Shown: one piece after another, positions 1 through 8,271 of the stretch | Numbering within the stretch: position 1 is the first letter of the stretch | Layout of the letters: each line of letters begins with the position of its first letter | Source of the DNA: an uncultured Allorhizobium sp. | GTDB taxonomy: Bacteria > Pseudomonadota > Alphaproteobacteria > Rhizobiales > Rhizobiaceae | Direction of reading: 5' to 3' | Length of the DNA: 64,000 nt | Assembly (NCBI GenBank): GCA_958439205.1 | Contig: OY288189.1 | Location: 2,123,001-2,187,000, forward strand | Translations under genes and position numbers: made by a program | Notes under the pieces: generated by a model | What the model saw: the letters and a program-made list of their open reading frames with translations, nothing else | Database searches by the model: none | What the model was told of the DNA's origin: nothing

Positions 1-2
1 TG

Positions 3-377
3 CGATATCTGTTTCGCAATCCCGAGGTTCGCGCCAAGCAACATGACTGGGAGGCGATTGTGCGCTTTTCGATCGCTGCCTTTCGAGCCGATGCCGCCAG
101 GGCCGGCGCGGTGTCACAGATCGGCGACCTCGTTGATGAGCTTTCCGAAGTGAGCGCCGACTTTCGTCGGATCTGGGCCGAGAACGAGATCAGTGTTCCC
201 GGGGAAGGGGCAAAGCGGTTGGCGCATCCTGTCCTCGGCACCATCGATCTCGAATACTCCGCTTTCGCCGTCGACGGGCGGGTTGATCTCAACCTGATGG
301 TCTATACGCCGGTCGATCCCGAGGTCGCAGATCGGATCCGCGCCCTGGTGGGCGATGAGCGACTGGTGTCGGTCTGA
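3..377 (+). CDS. MmyB-type transcriptional regulator, C-terminal part (cut by window edge)
   Basis: The open frame runs in from the left edge, with codons starting at base 3, and ends at a stop at 375-377. About 124 residues are visible. The visible part resembles the MmyB-like ligand-binding domain that follows an N-terminal XRE helix-turn-helix in many alpha- and actinobacterial regulators. Family-typical pieces are an RYLF start, a DW motif, an FRADAAR stretch, a GTKRL-like segment (here GAKRL) followed by HP, and a conserved LEY...F and VYTP core. The DNA-binding half would lie to the left of the window. It is likely a cytoplasmic regulator. The ligand and target are unknown, although this domain has been proposed to bind fatty-acid-like ligands. 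The next gene lies about 125 bp downstream on the same strand. Confidence 0.75.
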   Translation, partial: RYLFRNPEVRAKQHDWEAIVRFSIAAFRADAARAGAVSQIGDLVDELSEVSADFRRIWAENEISVPGEGAKRLAHPVLGTIDLEYSAFAVDGRVDLNLMVYTPVDPEVADRIRALVGDERLVSV

Positions 378-504
378 AACGGTCTGAGCGCCGTCGCGAA
401 ATTGTCCCATTGCAAGCGTGGAGTGCTAGGAGTTGTAGTCCAGTGCTCACTTGAGTCCCCCCGTCTGCACTGACCCGCCGCCTCCCGTTTTCAGAGACAA
501 TTTC

Positions 505-2337
505 ATGCTCCGCTATTTCGAGACCATCATCGTTCCTACCGCTCGGGAAACACCGGGCGATCCGCCGGAAGGGCTTCTGAATTTCTACTGGTTCTTCGTG
601 CGCCAGGCGAAGGGGCTGTTTATCGCACTGTTGCTCGCGAGCCTCCTGGTCGCCATTGCCGATGCCGCGATCCCGGTGTTGATGGGGCGGCTTGTGGAGG
701 TGCTGACCTCGACGCCGAAAGAACAGGTGTTTTCCGAAGCTTCCGGCCTGATCTTCGGGTTGATTGTCCTGGTCCTCGTCGTCCGCCCCTTGGTGACGAC
801 GCTGCAGGGGCTGGTGCTCAACCAATCGATTGCGCCGGGTGTGACCAACATGGTCCGCTGGCAGAGCCACTGGCATGTCATCCGCCAGAACATCTCCTTC
901 TTCCAGAATGATTTTGCCGGGCGCATCGGCTCGCGCATCCTGGAAATCGGCCACACGCTTCGAAGCTCGGTCGTCTCGATCATCTCGGTCGTGTGGTATC
1001 TCGCAGCGCTTGGCGTCATCACTTCGGCCTTTCTGGCAGCCGCCAGCTGGTGGCTGGTGCTGCCGGTGGCGCTCTGGACGATCGCCTATATCGGCTTCCT
1101 CATCCTGATCGTGCCGCAGATCCGCCGCGGCTCGAAGGCGATTGCCTATGCGCGCTCGGAAATGGTCGGCCGCATCGTCGACAGCTATACCAACATCATG
1201 ACGGTGAAGCTCTTCGCCCGCCCCGAGGAAGAGGATGCCTTTGTGCGCGAAAGCGTCGACAAACATACCGGCCGGATGATCACCCAGCATCGCTGGCTGT
1301 CGCTCTTCTCCATCGGCCTCGCCATCCTCTCCGGTCTCTTAATCGCCGGCACCACCTGGGTTGCCGTTAAGCTCTGGGTCGATGGCGCCATCGGCATCGA
1401 TGTCGTAGCCATGGTTCTGCCTATGACACTGCAGATCTCCGGTACATCCGCCCGCGTGGCGCAGGAAATCACCCAGATCTCCGATCAGGTCGGCACGGTG
1501 CACGAGGCGATGGAAACGATCGCCAAGCCGATCGGCCTCACCGACACGCCCGCTGCCCGGCCGCTGGTGGTCACCCAGGGCGCGATCCGCTTCGACGACG
1601 TCTCGTTCCACTATGGCCGCAAGGGCGGCATCATCGAGAACCTCTCGCTCGACATCAAACCCGGCGAACGGATCGGCCTTGTCGGCCGCTCGGGGGCGGG
1701 CAAGTCGACGCTGATGAACCTGCTCCTGCGCTTCTACGATCTCGAATCGGGTCGCATCACGATCGACGGTCAGGATGTGGCGCACACGACGCAAGCGAGC
1801 ATCCGCCAGAATATCTCGGTCGTGACGCAGGACACCTCGCTGCTGCATCGCTCGATCCACGACAACATCGCCTATGGCCGCCGCTCGGCCACGCGTGCCG
1901 AAGTGATCGAGGCAGCACGCCAGGCGCATGCGGTGGAATTCATCGAGCAGCTGTCCGACTGGAGCGGTCGCACCGGCTTCGATGCCCATGTCGGCGAGCG
2001 CGGGGTGAAACTCTCCGGCGGCCAGCGCCAGCGCATCGCGATTGCCCGGGTGATCCTCAAGAACGCGCCGATCCTGATACTCGACGAGGCGACCTCGGCA
2101 CTGGATTCGGAGGTCGAGCAGGCGATCCAGACCAGCCTCGAAGGCCTGATGCAGGACCGCACGGTCATCGCGATCGCTCACCGGCTCTCCACGATCGCCG
2201 CCATGGATCGCCTCGTCATCCTCGACAAGGGCCGGATCGTCGAGCAGGGCACACATGCCGAACTGCTAGCTCTCGGCGGCCATTATGCCGGCCTCTGGGC
2301 GCGGCAATCGGGTGGGTTTCTGGAAGCGGAGGGCTGA
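505..2337 (+). CDS. ABC exporter half-transporter (permease fused to ATPase), copy 1
   Basis: This 610-residue protein has an N-terminal six-helix ABC membrane domain (about residues 30-340) followed by a nucleotide-binding domain. Walker A GRSGAGKS lies near residue 393, the LSGGQRQR signature near 502, and Walker B ILILDEATSALD near 522, followed by an AHRLST H-loop. This is the architecture of a homodimeric or heterodimeric inner-membrane exporter of the MsbA/lipid-drug type. The substrate cannot be read from sequence. An upstream TTG at 451 is in frame, but the ATG at 505 gives an N-terminus that matches the two paralogues at 48094 and 56653. All three share the RQSGGFL ending and nearly the same motif spacing. 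A bidirectional terminator hairpin follows the stop. Confidence 0.9.
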   Translation: MLRYFETIIVPTARETPGDPPEGLLNFYWFFVRQAKGLFIALLLASLLVAIADAAIPVLMGRLVEVLTSTPKEQVFSEASGLIFGLIVLVLVVRPLVTTLQGLVLNQSIAPGVTNMVRWQSHWHVIRQNISFFQNDFAGRIGSRILEIGHTLRSSVVSIISVVWYLAALGVITSAFLAAASWWLVLPVALWTIAYIGFLILIVPQIRRGSKAIAYARSEMVGRIVDSYTNIMTVKLFARPEEEDAFVRESVDKHTGRMITQHRWLSLFSIGLAILSGLLIAGTTWVAVKLWVDGAIGIDVVAMVLPMTLQISGTSARVAQEITQISDQVGTVHEAMETIAKPIGLTDTPAARPLVVTQGAIRFDDVSFHYGRKGGIIENLSLDIKPGERIGLVGRSGAGKSTLMNLLLRFYDLESGRITIDGQDVAHTTQASIRQNISVVTQDTSLLHRSIHDNIAYGRRSATRAEVIEAARQAHAVEFIEQLSDWSGRTGFDAHVGERGVKLSGGQRQRIAIARVILKNAPILILDEATSALDSEVEQAIQTSLEGLMQDRTVIAIAHRLSTIAAMDRLVILDKGRIVEQGTHAELLALGGHYAGLWARQSGGFLEAEG

Positions 2338-2367
2338 GCCTTCAGGTTTCTCATCCCGGACGACATG

Positions 2368-2398
2368 AAAAAAGGCGCCCCTTGCGAGGCGTCTTTTC
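2368..2398. terminator. Bidirectional rho-independent terminator
   Basis: A 10-bp stem (2370-2379 with 2388-2397, one G-U pair) has an A run on the left and a T run on the right. It can therefore terminate both the plus-strand ABC gene and the convergent DUF992 gene. Confidence 0.8.
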
Positions 2399-2421
2399 CA
2401 TTGTCTGACTTTCGAGGCCGA

Positions 2422-2955
2422 TCAGATCGCCGACGGCTGCAGCGTCATCGATGTGCCGGTCGCCGCGATGTTCAGGCCGATCTGGCCGGAGACGCTCACC
2501 GGCTGCAGATGGATCGAGCCGGAGGTGCCGCCGAAGAGGACGTTGGCGCCAATGCCGGCACCGACAGTCGCTTCTGCGGTCGCACCGCCATAGAGACCGC
2601 CGAGCGAGCCCTTGTGATAACCGGCGGTCGGGGCGAAGACGGCCCAGATCACGCGGCTCTTGGTGGTGAAGCCGAGGTCTACGCCGAACTTCTTGATCGA
2701 GCCGGTGTAGGTGTCGAGCGGTTCGCCGTCGATGACGGAGGTGAAGGCGCAGTCTGCGGTCTTGGCAGAGCCGAGCACGTAGCCGAGGCCACCACCGATC
2801 TGGCAATCCAGGTAACCGATGCGCACACCACCGACGCGGTCGCTCTCGATGACGGCGGGAGCAGGGGCTGCAGCCGTCATGTCGGCCGCTGCGGTGATGC
2901 CGGCGCTCGTGAAGACGGGCAGGGCGGCGAGGCTCAGGATGAGCATTTTCTTCAT
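2422..2955 (-). CDS. DUF992 family secreted protein
   Basis: This 177-residue protein begins with a clear Sec signal peptide (MKK, hydrophobic stretch, Ala-rich cleavage region near residue 24). The mature part matches DUF992. It has a GVRIGYLDC start, a GGGLGYVLGS glycine-rich stretch, paired cysteines (LDCQI and ADCAF), a GxDLGFTT motif and a C-terminal Gly/Ala-rich region. DUF992 proteins occur in rhizobia and relatives and are probably periplasmic or outer-surface. Their function is unknown. An AAGGAG ribosome-binding site sits seven bases ahead of the ATG. The gene is convergent with the ABC exporter and divergent from the FMN-binding protein gene at 3190. Confidence 0.82.
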   Translation of the reverse strand: MKKMLILSLAALPVFTSAGITAAADMTAAAPAPAVIESDRVGGVRIGYLDCQIGGGLGYVLGSAKTADCAFTSVIDGEPLDTYTGSIKKFGVDLGFTTKSRVIWAVFAPTAGYHKGSLGGLYGGATAEATVGAGIGANVLFGGTSGSIHLQPVSVSGQIGLNIAATGTSMTLQPSAI

Positions 2956-3189
2956 GGCAATTCTCCTTCCATGTTCGGCTGCCGGGGAGGGGTGGCCGTT
3001 TTCGGCTTCTCAGGCAGCGTGGAACAACGCCTATCGGCAAAGATTGATCCAACTGAGGCTGAAGATAGGCCGCAAAATGGCGATCCACCGGCTTATCGGC
3101 CTATCCCGACGATCGCGGGCGGCACCTTCCACGCCGGAACAAATGGTCGCTTCCGGGCTTGTCCCGGACATCAGAAGCCGGAGGCACCC

Positions 3190-3621
3190 ATGACACTCAC
3201 TCTCCCCGAACTTGCCAAGAAGATGCAGAAGATCGATTTCTGCATGATGCTCACCCGGGCGGAAGACGGCGCCATCGCCGGTCGACCGATGAGCAACAAT
3301 GGCGACGTCGAATATGACGGCGACAGCTACTTCTTTTCCTATACCGACACCGCCAAGATCCGCGAGCTGACGGCCGATTCCACCGTGACGCTCAGCTTCA
3401 CCGCGCCGCCCAGCCTGCTCGGCAAGCCCGGGGTCTTCATCGCCGCGGAAGGCCGCGCCAGCCTGATTGCCGATCAGGCCGTCTTTGAAGCCCACTGGAA
3501 TTCCGATCTCGATCGCTGGTTTCCCGAGGGCACCGCGACGCCGGGCCTGGTGCTGATCAAGGTCCATGCCGATACGGTTCAGTATTGGGATGGCGAGGAT
3601 ATCGGCACCATCCGGCTCTGA
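3190..3621 (+). CDS. Pyridoxamine-phosphate-oxidase-like FMN-binding stress protein
   Basis: This 143-residue protein has the split-barrel fold signature of the pyridoxamine 5'-phosphate oxidase-like superfamily (general stress/Bli-3 type). It shows CMMLTR near residue 18, a GRPMSNN motif, an SYFFSYTDTAKIREL strand-helix unit, and a C-terminal VQYWDG strand. Members bind flavin and are often induced by stress. No substrate is established for this subgroup. The ATG at 3190 was chosen because GGAGG lies six bases upstream and the family usually starts here. A longer in-frame upstream extension has no domain similarity. The gene is monocistronic with a strong terminator after it. Confidence 0.82.
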   Translation: MTLTLPELAKKMQKIDFCMMLTRAEDGAIAGRPMSNNGDVEYDGDSYFFSYTDTAKIRELTADSTVTLSFTAPPSLLGKPGVFIAAEGRASLIADQAVFEAHWNSDLDRWFPEGTATPGLVLIKVHADTVQYWDGEDIGTIRL

Positions 3622-3675
3622 CGGATCGCAACATCGCCGCGTGACGCAAAAGCGCCATGCGGCAACGGAGAAGAC

Positions 3676-3705
3676 GGGCGTCGGTGATAACCGGCGCCCT
3701 TTTTT
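3676..3705 (+). terminator. Rho-independent terminator
   Basis: A nine-base GC-rich stem (3676-3684 with 3691-3699, one G-U pair) with a six-base loop is followed by six T. It lies downstream of the FMN-binding protein gene. Confidence 0.8.
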
Positions 3706-3878
3706 GTTCTCTCTGCGGCATGCAAAGCCACCCTCTCGCCGCGATCCGGCAGATCAGGGCGTGGACAAGTGGTCGTGGGTCTCTTGCAGAATGTCGCAGA
3801 CAGGCTGCAAATGCCCCGCCCGGGCTTTTAAGATCGGCGCCACATCATTCACTCCCAGACATCAGGGTTCACAAGGCT

Positions 3879-6440
3879 ATGGCAGAGTTTCCGACCAAGG
3901 CGAAAGTCGTCATCATCGGTCTAGGCGGCATCGTCGGCGCATCGATCGCGCATCATCTCATCGAGCGCGGCTGGGACGACATCGTCGGCATCGATAAGTC
4001 GGGCATCCCGACCGACATCGGCTCGACCGCCCATGCCTCGGACTTCTGTTACACTACCTCCCACGACTATCTCTCGGTCTGGACCACGCAGTATTCGATC
4101 GATTTCTTCGAGAAGATGGGCCACTACGCCCGCATCGGCGGTCTCGAAGTCGCCCGCACCGGCGACGACATCTGGATGGAAGAGATCAAGCGCAAGCTCT
4201 CCTCCGCCAAGGCTTTCGGCACCCGCGCACATTATGTCTCGCCCGCCGAAATCAAGAAGCTCTTCCCGTTGATCGAGGAAGACCAGGTCATGGGCGGCAT
4301 GTTCGATCCCGATGCCGGCCTTGTCATTCCCCGTTCGCAGACGGTTGCCGGCAAGCTCGTCGATGCGGCTGAAAAGTCCGGTAAGCTCACCATGTTCGGC
4401 AACACCCCGGCCCAGTCCCTCATCGTCGAGGGCGGCCGCATCAAGGGCGTCGTCACCCATCGCGGCACGATCATGGCCGACCACGTAGTGGTCTGCGCCG
4501 GCCTCTGGGGCCGCCTGATTGCCGAAATGGTCGGCGAGGACCTGCCGGTCATGCCGGTCGATCATCCGCTCACCTTCTTCGGTCCGTATAACGAGTTCGA
4601 AGGCACCGGCAAGGATATCGGCTATCCGCTGCTGCGCGACCAGGGCAACTCCGCCTATATGCGCGACACCGGCGACCCGAAGACCTCCGAAGGCGGCCAG
4701 ATCGAATGGGGCTATTACGAGCAGCACAATCCGCGCATGTGCCATCCGCGCGAATTGCTCGAAAAGCATGAGGCGCGCCTCTCGCCCTCGCAGCGCGATC
4801 TCGAAATGGAGCAGATCCTCGAGCCGCTCGAGCGCGCCATGGAGCTGACCCCGATCCTCGGCGAACTCGGCTATAACGAGAGCCATTCGTTCAACGGCCT
4901 TCTTCAGGTTTCCGCCGCCGGCGGCCCGTCCTGCGGCGAAAGCCAGAAGGTGCGCGGCCTCTGGTATTGCGTCGCCATCTGGGTCAAGGACGGTCCCGGT
5001 TACGGCAAGCTGATTGCCGACTGGATGACCGATGGCCGCACCGAGATCGACCACAACTCGATCGATTATTCACGCTTCTACCCGCACCAGCTCACCGAAG
5101 ACTTCATCGCCGGCCGTTGCTACGAGGCCGCCCAGAAGATCTATTTCCCGGCCGTTCACACCCGCGAACCCTATGCGTCTGGTCGCGGCGCCAAGCGCTC
5201 GCCGATGTATGAGCGCGAAGTCGAACTCGGCGGCCACTTCATGGAACTCGGCGGCTGGGAGCGTGCGCATGGCTACGCCGCCAACGAGCACCTTCTGGAG
5301 AAATACGGCGATCGCGTTCCGGTTCGTGAAAACGAATGGGATAACAGACACTTCTGGCGCGTCTCAAACGCAGAACATCTGGCGATGAGTGAGCATTGCG
5401 GCATCGTCAACCTCAGCCACTTCCACATGGTCGACATCGAAGGCCCTGACCATGTCGAGCTGTTGGAATGGCTCTGCGCCGCCAAGATCGGCGGTGACGC
5501 GAATATCGGCAAGGGCATCTACACCCACTTCCTCGACGACGAGGGCATGGTGCGCGCCGACTTCACCGTCTTCCGGCTCGCCGACCGCTGCCGCCTGGTG
5601 AACGGTGCCGATGCCGGCCCGCGCGACTTCCACTATATGAAGCGCGTCGCCCAGGATCGCGGCCTCGATGTCACCATCACCGACACGTCGGAGAAATACA
5701 TCACCATCGGCATCTGGGGCCCGAATGCCCGCGACACGCTGAAAAAGGCCGTCGCCGACCCCGCCGGTCTCGACCCCGAAAACTTCCCCTTCGCCGCGAT
5801 CAAGCAGATCGAAATCGCCGGGAAGTCCGTCACTGCCTTCCGCATATCCTATGTCGGCGAGCAGGGCTGGGAACTGCACATGAAATACGAAGACGGCCTG
5901 GCCGTCTGGGATGCGCTGCGCGCCACCGGCGTCATGGCCTTCGGCGTCGAGACCTATGCCAACTCGCGCCGCATGGAAAAGAGCCTGCGCCTGCAGAACG
6001 GCGATCTCCTCACCCAGTACAACCTCATCGAAGCCGATCTTGCCCGTCCAAAAGTCAAGGAAGCCGATTTCCGCGGCAAGGCCAAGCATCTCGAATACAA
6101 GGCGCGTGACAAGCAGCCCGCCATGCTCTGCACGCTCGTGATGACCGACAATGTCGACAAGTCGGGTGTCGCCCGCTACCCCGTCGGCTCCATGCCGGTC
6201 ATGGACCCCGCGACCGGCGAAGTCCTGATCGACGCGCTTGGCCGCCGTTCCTACACGACGTCGGTGGCCTATGGCCCGACGATCGGCAAGAACATTGCGC
6301 TGGCCTATCTGCCGGCGGAGTATTGCGAAGTGGGGCGGAAGCTCAATGTCGAGTACTTTGCCGAGAGCTTCCCGGTCGAGGTTGCTGCGGTGGGGTATAA
6401 GCCGCTGTATGATCCGGAGAACTTGAAGCCGCGCAGCTAA
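3879..6440 (+). CDS. FAD-dependent oxidoreductase / GcvT-domain protein (dimethylglycine or sarcosine dehydrogenase-like)
   Basis: This 853-residue protein combines a DAO-type FAD domain with a folate-binding GcvT module. Its dinucleotide motif GLGGIVG lies at residues 14-20. A GSTAH motif follows, whose His52 aligns with the histidine that covalently carries FAD in dimethylglycine dehydrogenase. The C-terminal half holds an aminomethyltransferase domain (YVGEQGWELH near residue 660; RMEKSLRLQNGDL near 705) and a GCV_T C-terminal barrel. Such enzymes oxidise N-methyl groups and pass the one-carbon unit to tetrahydrofolate. The exact substrate is not decidable from sequence. The start at 3879 is inferred from the FAD motif lying close to the N-terminus; only a weak Shine-Dalgarno is visible. 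The gene is followed by its own terminator. Confidence 0.85.
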   Translation: MAEFPTKAKVVIIGLGGIVGASIAHHLIERGWDDIVGIDKSGIPTDIGSTAHASDFCYTTSHDYLSVWTTQYSIDFFEKMGHYARIGGLEVARTGDDIWMEEIKRKLSSAKAFGTRAHYVSPAEIKKLFPLIEEDQVMGGMFDPDAGLVIPRSQTVAGKLVDAAEKSGKLTMFGNTPAQSLIVEGGRIKGVVTHRGTIMADHVVVCAGLWGRLIAEMVGEDLPVMPVDHPLTFFGPYNEFEGTGKDIGYPLLRDQGNSAYMRDTGDPKTSEGGQIEWGYYEQHNPRMCHPRELLEKHEARLSPSQRDLEMEQILEPLERAMELTPILGELGYNESHSFNGLLQVSAAGGPSCGESQKVRGLWYCVAIWVKDGPGYGKLIADWMTDGRTEIDHNSIDYSRFYPHQLTEDFIAGRCYEAAQKIYFPAVHTREPYASGRGAKRSPMYEREVELGGHFMELGGWERAHGYAANEHLLEKYGDRVPVRENEWDNRHFWRVSNAEHLAMSEHCGIVNLSHFHMVDIEGPDHVELLEWLCAAKIGGDANIGKGIYTHFLDDEGMVRADFTVFRLADRCRLVNGADAGPRDFHYMKRVAQDRGLDVTITDTSEKYITIGIWGPNARDTLKKAVADPAGLDPENFPFAAIKQIEIAGKSVTAFRISYVGEQGWELHMKYEDGLAVWDALRATGVMAFGVETYANSRRMEKSLRLQNGDLLTQYNLIEADLARPKVKEADFRGKAKHLEYKARDKQPAMLCTLVMTDNVDKSGVARYPVGSMPVMDPATGEVLIDALGRRSYTTSVAYGPTIGKNIALAYLPAEYCEVGRKLNVEYFAESFPVEVAAVGYKPLYDPENLKPRS

Positions 6441-6470
6441 ATGCAGGGCGGTTCGCTCTGAGAGTTATGG

Positions 6471-6500
6471 ACCCGTCGGTCGTGAGGCCGGCGGGTTTTT
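6471..6500 (+). terminator. Rho-independent terminator
   Basis: A stem of 6471-6479 with 6488-6496 (ACCCGTCGG against CCGGCGGGT, one G-U pair) is followed by a T run. It lies 30 bases after the GcvT-type oxidoreductase. Confidence 0.75.
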
Positions 6501-6540
6501 CTTTCCCTCTGCCCAAGCAAGGGGATGGGCCTCGCGAGGC

Positions 6541-6698
6541 CCTCATCCTGAGGTGCCCCGACCTCGTCGGGCCTCGAAGGGCGAGGCCAAGCCGCCACCC
6601 CACATGCTGAGGTGGGAGCGAAGCGACCCTCGAAGCACGAGGCCACCAGCGCAGGATGCTTCGAGGCCCGCGCTTCTCGCGGGCACCTCAGCATGAGG
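6541..6698. repeat. Cluster of three palindromic intergenic repeat units (rhizobial REP/RIME-like)
   Basis: Three related units of about 45 bases are present. Two are direct (6541-6588 and 6602-6643) and one is inverted (6655-6698). Each has a CTCATNCTGAGGTG-type left end, a variable inner hairpin and a CTCGAAG..CGAGG right end. The inverse complement of the third unit begins CCTCATGCTGAGGTGCCC, almost the same as unit one. Elements of this kind are dispersed between genes in Rhizobiales genomes. The cluster lies between a terminator and the aldehyde dehydrogenase promoter and contains no plausible coding frame. Confidence 0.7.
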
Positions 6699-6740
6699 GC
6701 CGCGCAAGTAGGTTGATCGCGACCAAGCAAACGAAAATCA

Positions 6741-6760
6741 TTTGTTCTCCCTTGAACAAA
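6741..6760. promoter_or_regulatory. Operator-like inverted repeat upstream of the aldehyde dehydrogenase
   Basis: A perfect seven-base inverted repeat, TTTGTTC - six bases - GAACAAA, ends 52 bases before the dehydrogenase start. The symmetry and size fit a dimeric repressor site (TetR-like size). No regulator gene is adjacent, so the binding protein is unknown. Confidence 0.5.
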
Positions 6761-6812
6761 CAGGCGTAAACTGCCCACATTGGACAAGAAGAAAAAACGA
6801 GAGGAAACCGCC

Positions 6813-8252
6813 ATGGACGGACAGGTATCGCCGAAAGCAGAGGCTGCCGATCCCGCGACTCGAATCGCCGCCCTGCTTGCCGCCCAGAAAGCGGCGTGGG
6901 CGATCGATGTCACGCCCAGCCATACCACCCGCGACGATCGCCTTGCGCGGCTCGATCGGATGGTGGAGGCCTGGCAGGAGCGCTTTGCCGCCGCGATTTC
7001 GGAGGATTTCGGCAATCGGCCGGCTGTGGTCACTGAACTCACCGATGTCGTGCCGGTGCGCGCCGCGATCCGACATGCGCGCAGGCAACTGAAGCGCTGG
7101 ATGCGGCCGCGAAACGTGTCGCTCGCCTGGACGGGCAAGCCAGCCTCGGCCGTCATTCTGCGCCAGCCGCTCGGCGTGGTCGGGATCGTCGCGCCCTGGA
7201 ACTATCCGCTCAACCTGATGCTCTCGCCGCTGACCGGCGCGCTTGCGGCCGGCAACCGGGCGATGCTGAAACCGTCGGAACTGACGCCCGCCTTTTCCGA
7301 GGTGCTGGCCAAGGCCGTCGCCGAGACGTTTTCCGAGGATGAAGTGTCCGTGGTGACCGGCGGGCCTGAAGTCGCGACCGCCTTTACATCAGCCCCCTTC
7401 GACCACCTGATTTTCACCGGCTCGACCGCTGTCGGCCGCAAGGTGGCGGAAGCGGCGGCGAAGAACCTGACGCCTGTTACCCTCGAGCTCGGCGGCAAGT
7501 CGCCTGTTATCCTCGATGCCTCCGTGCAGTTCGACAAGGCCGTGCCGCGCCTCGTCTGGGGCAAGCTTCTGAATTCCGGCCAGACCTGTGTCGCGCCCGA
7601 TTATGCGCTGGTGCCGCGCGAGCGGGTTCAGGACTTCCTCGCCGCTGTGAAGGCGGAGGTGGCGCGGCAATATCCTGGCCTGCCGCGCAACGCCGATTAC
7701 ACCTCGATCATCAGCCCGCGCCACTATGCGCGGCTCACCCGCCTCGTTGACGAGGCTCGCGACAAGGGAGCCGAGGTGGTGGATCTTGGCGGTCCGCATG
7801 ATCCCGACGCCCGCGTGTTTTCGCCGGTGGCCGTGATCGGCGCGCCCGACGACACCACCGTGATGCAGGAGGAGATCTTCGGGCCGATCCTGCCGATCGT
7901 GCCTTATGACACGCTGGACGAGGCGATCGCCTATATCAACTATCGCGACCGGCCGCTGGCGCTCTACTGGTTCGGCGACGACAAGCAGGCGCAGGAGCGG
8001 GTTTTGACCGGCACGATCGCCGGTGGCGTGACGGTCAATGATACGATCCTGCATCTCGCCCAGGACGATCTGCCCTTCGGCGGCGTCGGAGCCTCAGGCT
8101 ACGGCGCCTATCACGGCGAGGCGGGGTTCCTGGCGCTCAGCAAGGAGAAGCCGGTTCTCAAGCAGTCGGCGATCTCGGGCGTGAAGTTCCTCTATCCGCC
8201 CTATGGGCGCATGGCGAGTTTCATGTTGAAGCTGCTGGGGCGGTTCGGCTGA
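6813..8252 (+). CDS. Aldehyde dehydrogenase, coniferyl-aldehyde dehydrogenase type
   Basis: This 479-residue NAD(P)-dependent aldehyde dehydrogenase has all key motifs. PWNYPLNL is the cofactor-domain entry, KPSE is the adenosine contact, FTGSTAVG is the glycine turn, and LELGGKSP carries the general-base Glu near residue 225. SGQTC carries the nucleophile Cys near residue 259. The C-terminal PFGGVGASGYGAYHG and the shortish length are typical of the coniferyl-aldehyde dehydrogenase subgroup, which oxidises lignin-derived aromatic or longer-chain aldehydes to acids. The ATG at 6813 is preceded by GAGAGGAAA. A TTG 33 bases upstream would add a Lys-rich tail and is less likely. The gene stands alone, convergent with the EAL gene 20 bases away, and carries an inverted repeat in its promoter region. 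Confidence 0.87.
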   Translation: MDGQVSPKAEAADPATRIAALLAAQKAAWAIDVTPSHTTRDDRLARLDRMVEAWQERFAAAISEDFGNRPAVVTELTDVVPVRAAIRHARRQLKRWMRPRNVSLAWTGKPASAVILRQPLGVVGIVAPWNYPLNLMLSPLTGALAAGNRAMLKPSELTPAFSEVLAKAVAETFSEDEVSVVTGGPEVATAFTSAPFDHLIFTGSTAVGRKVAEAAAKNLTPVTLELGGKSPVILDASVQFDKAVPRLVWGKLLNSGQTCVAPDYALVPRERVQDFLAAVKAEVARQYPGLPRNADYTSIISPRHYARLTRLVDEARDKGAEVVDLGGPHDPDARVFSPVAVIGAPDDTTVMQEEIFGPILPIVPYDTLDEAIAYINYRDRPLALYWFGDDKQAQERVLTGTIAGGVTVNDTILHLAQDDLPFGGVGASGYGAYHGEAGFLALSKEKPVLKQSAISGVKFLYPPYGRMASFMLKLLGRFG

Positions 8253-8271
8253 CGATATGCGTTGCCGCCGA

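Noticed and set aside
289..1290. Long minus-strand frame opposite the first ABC exporter
   Set aside because: Same codon-bias shadow. It has no start context and low-complexity charged composition.
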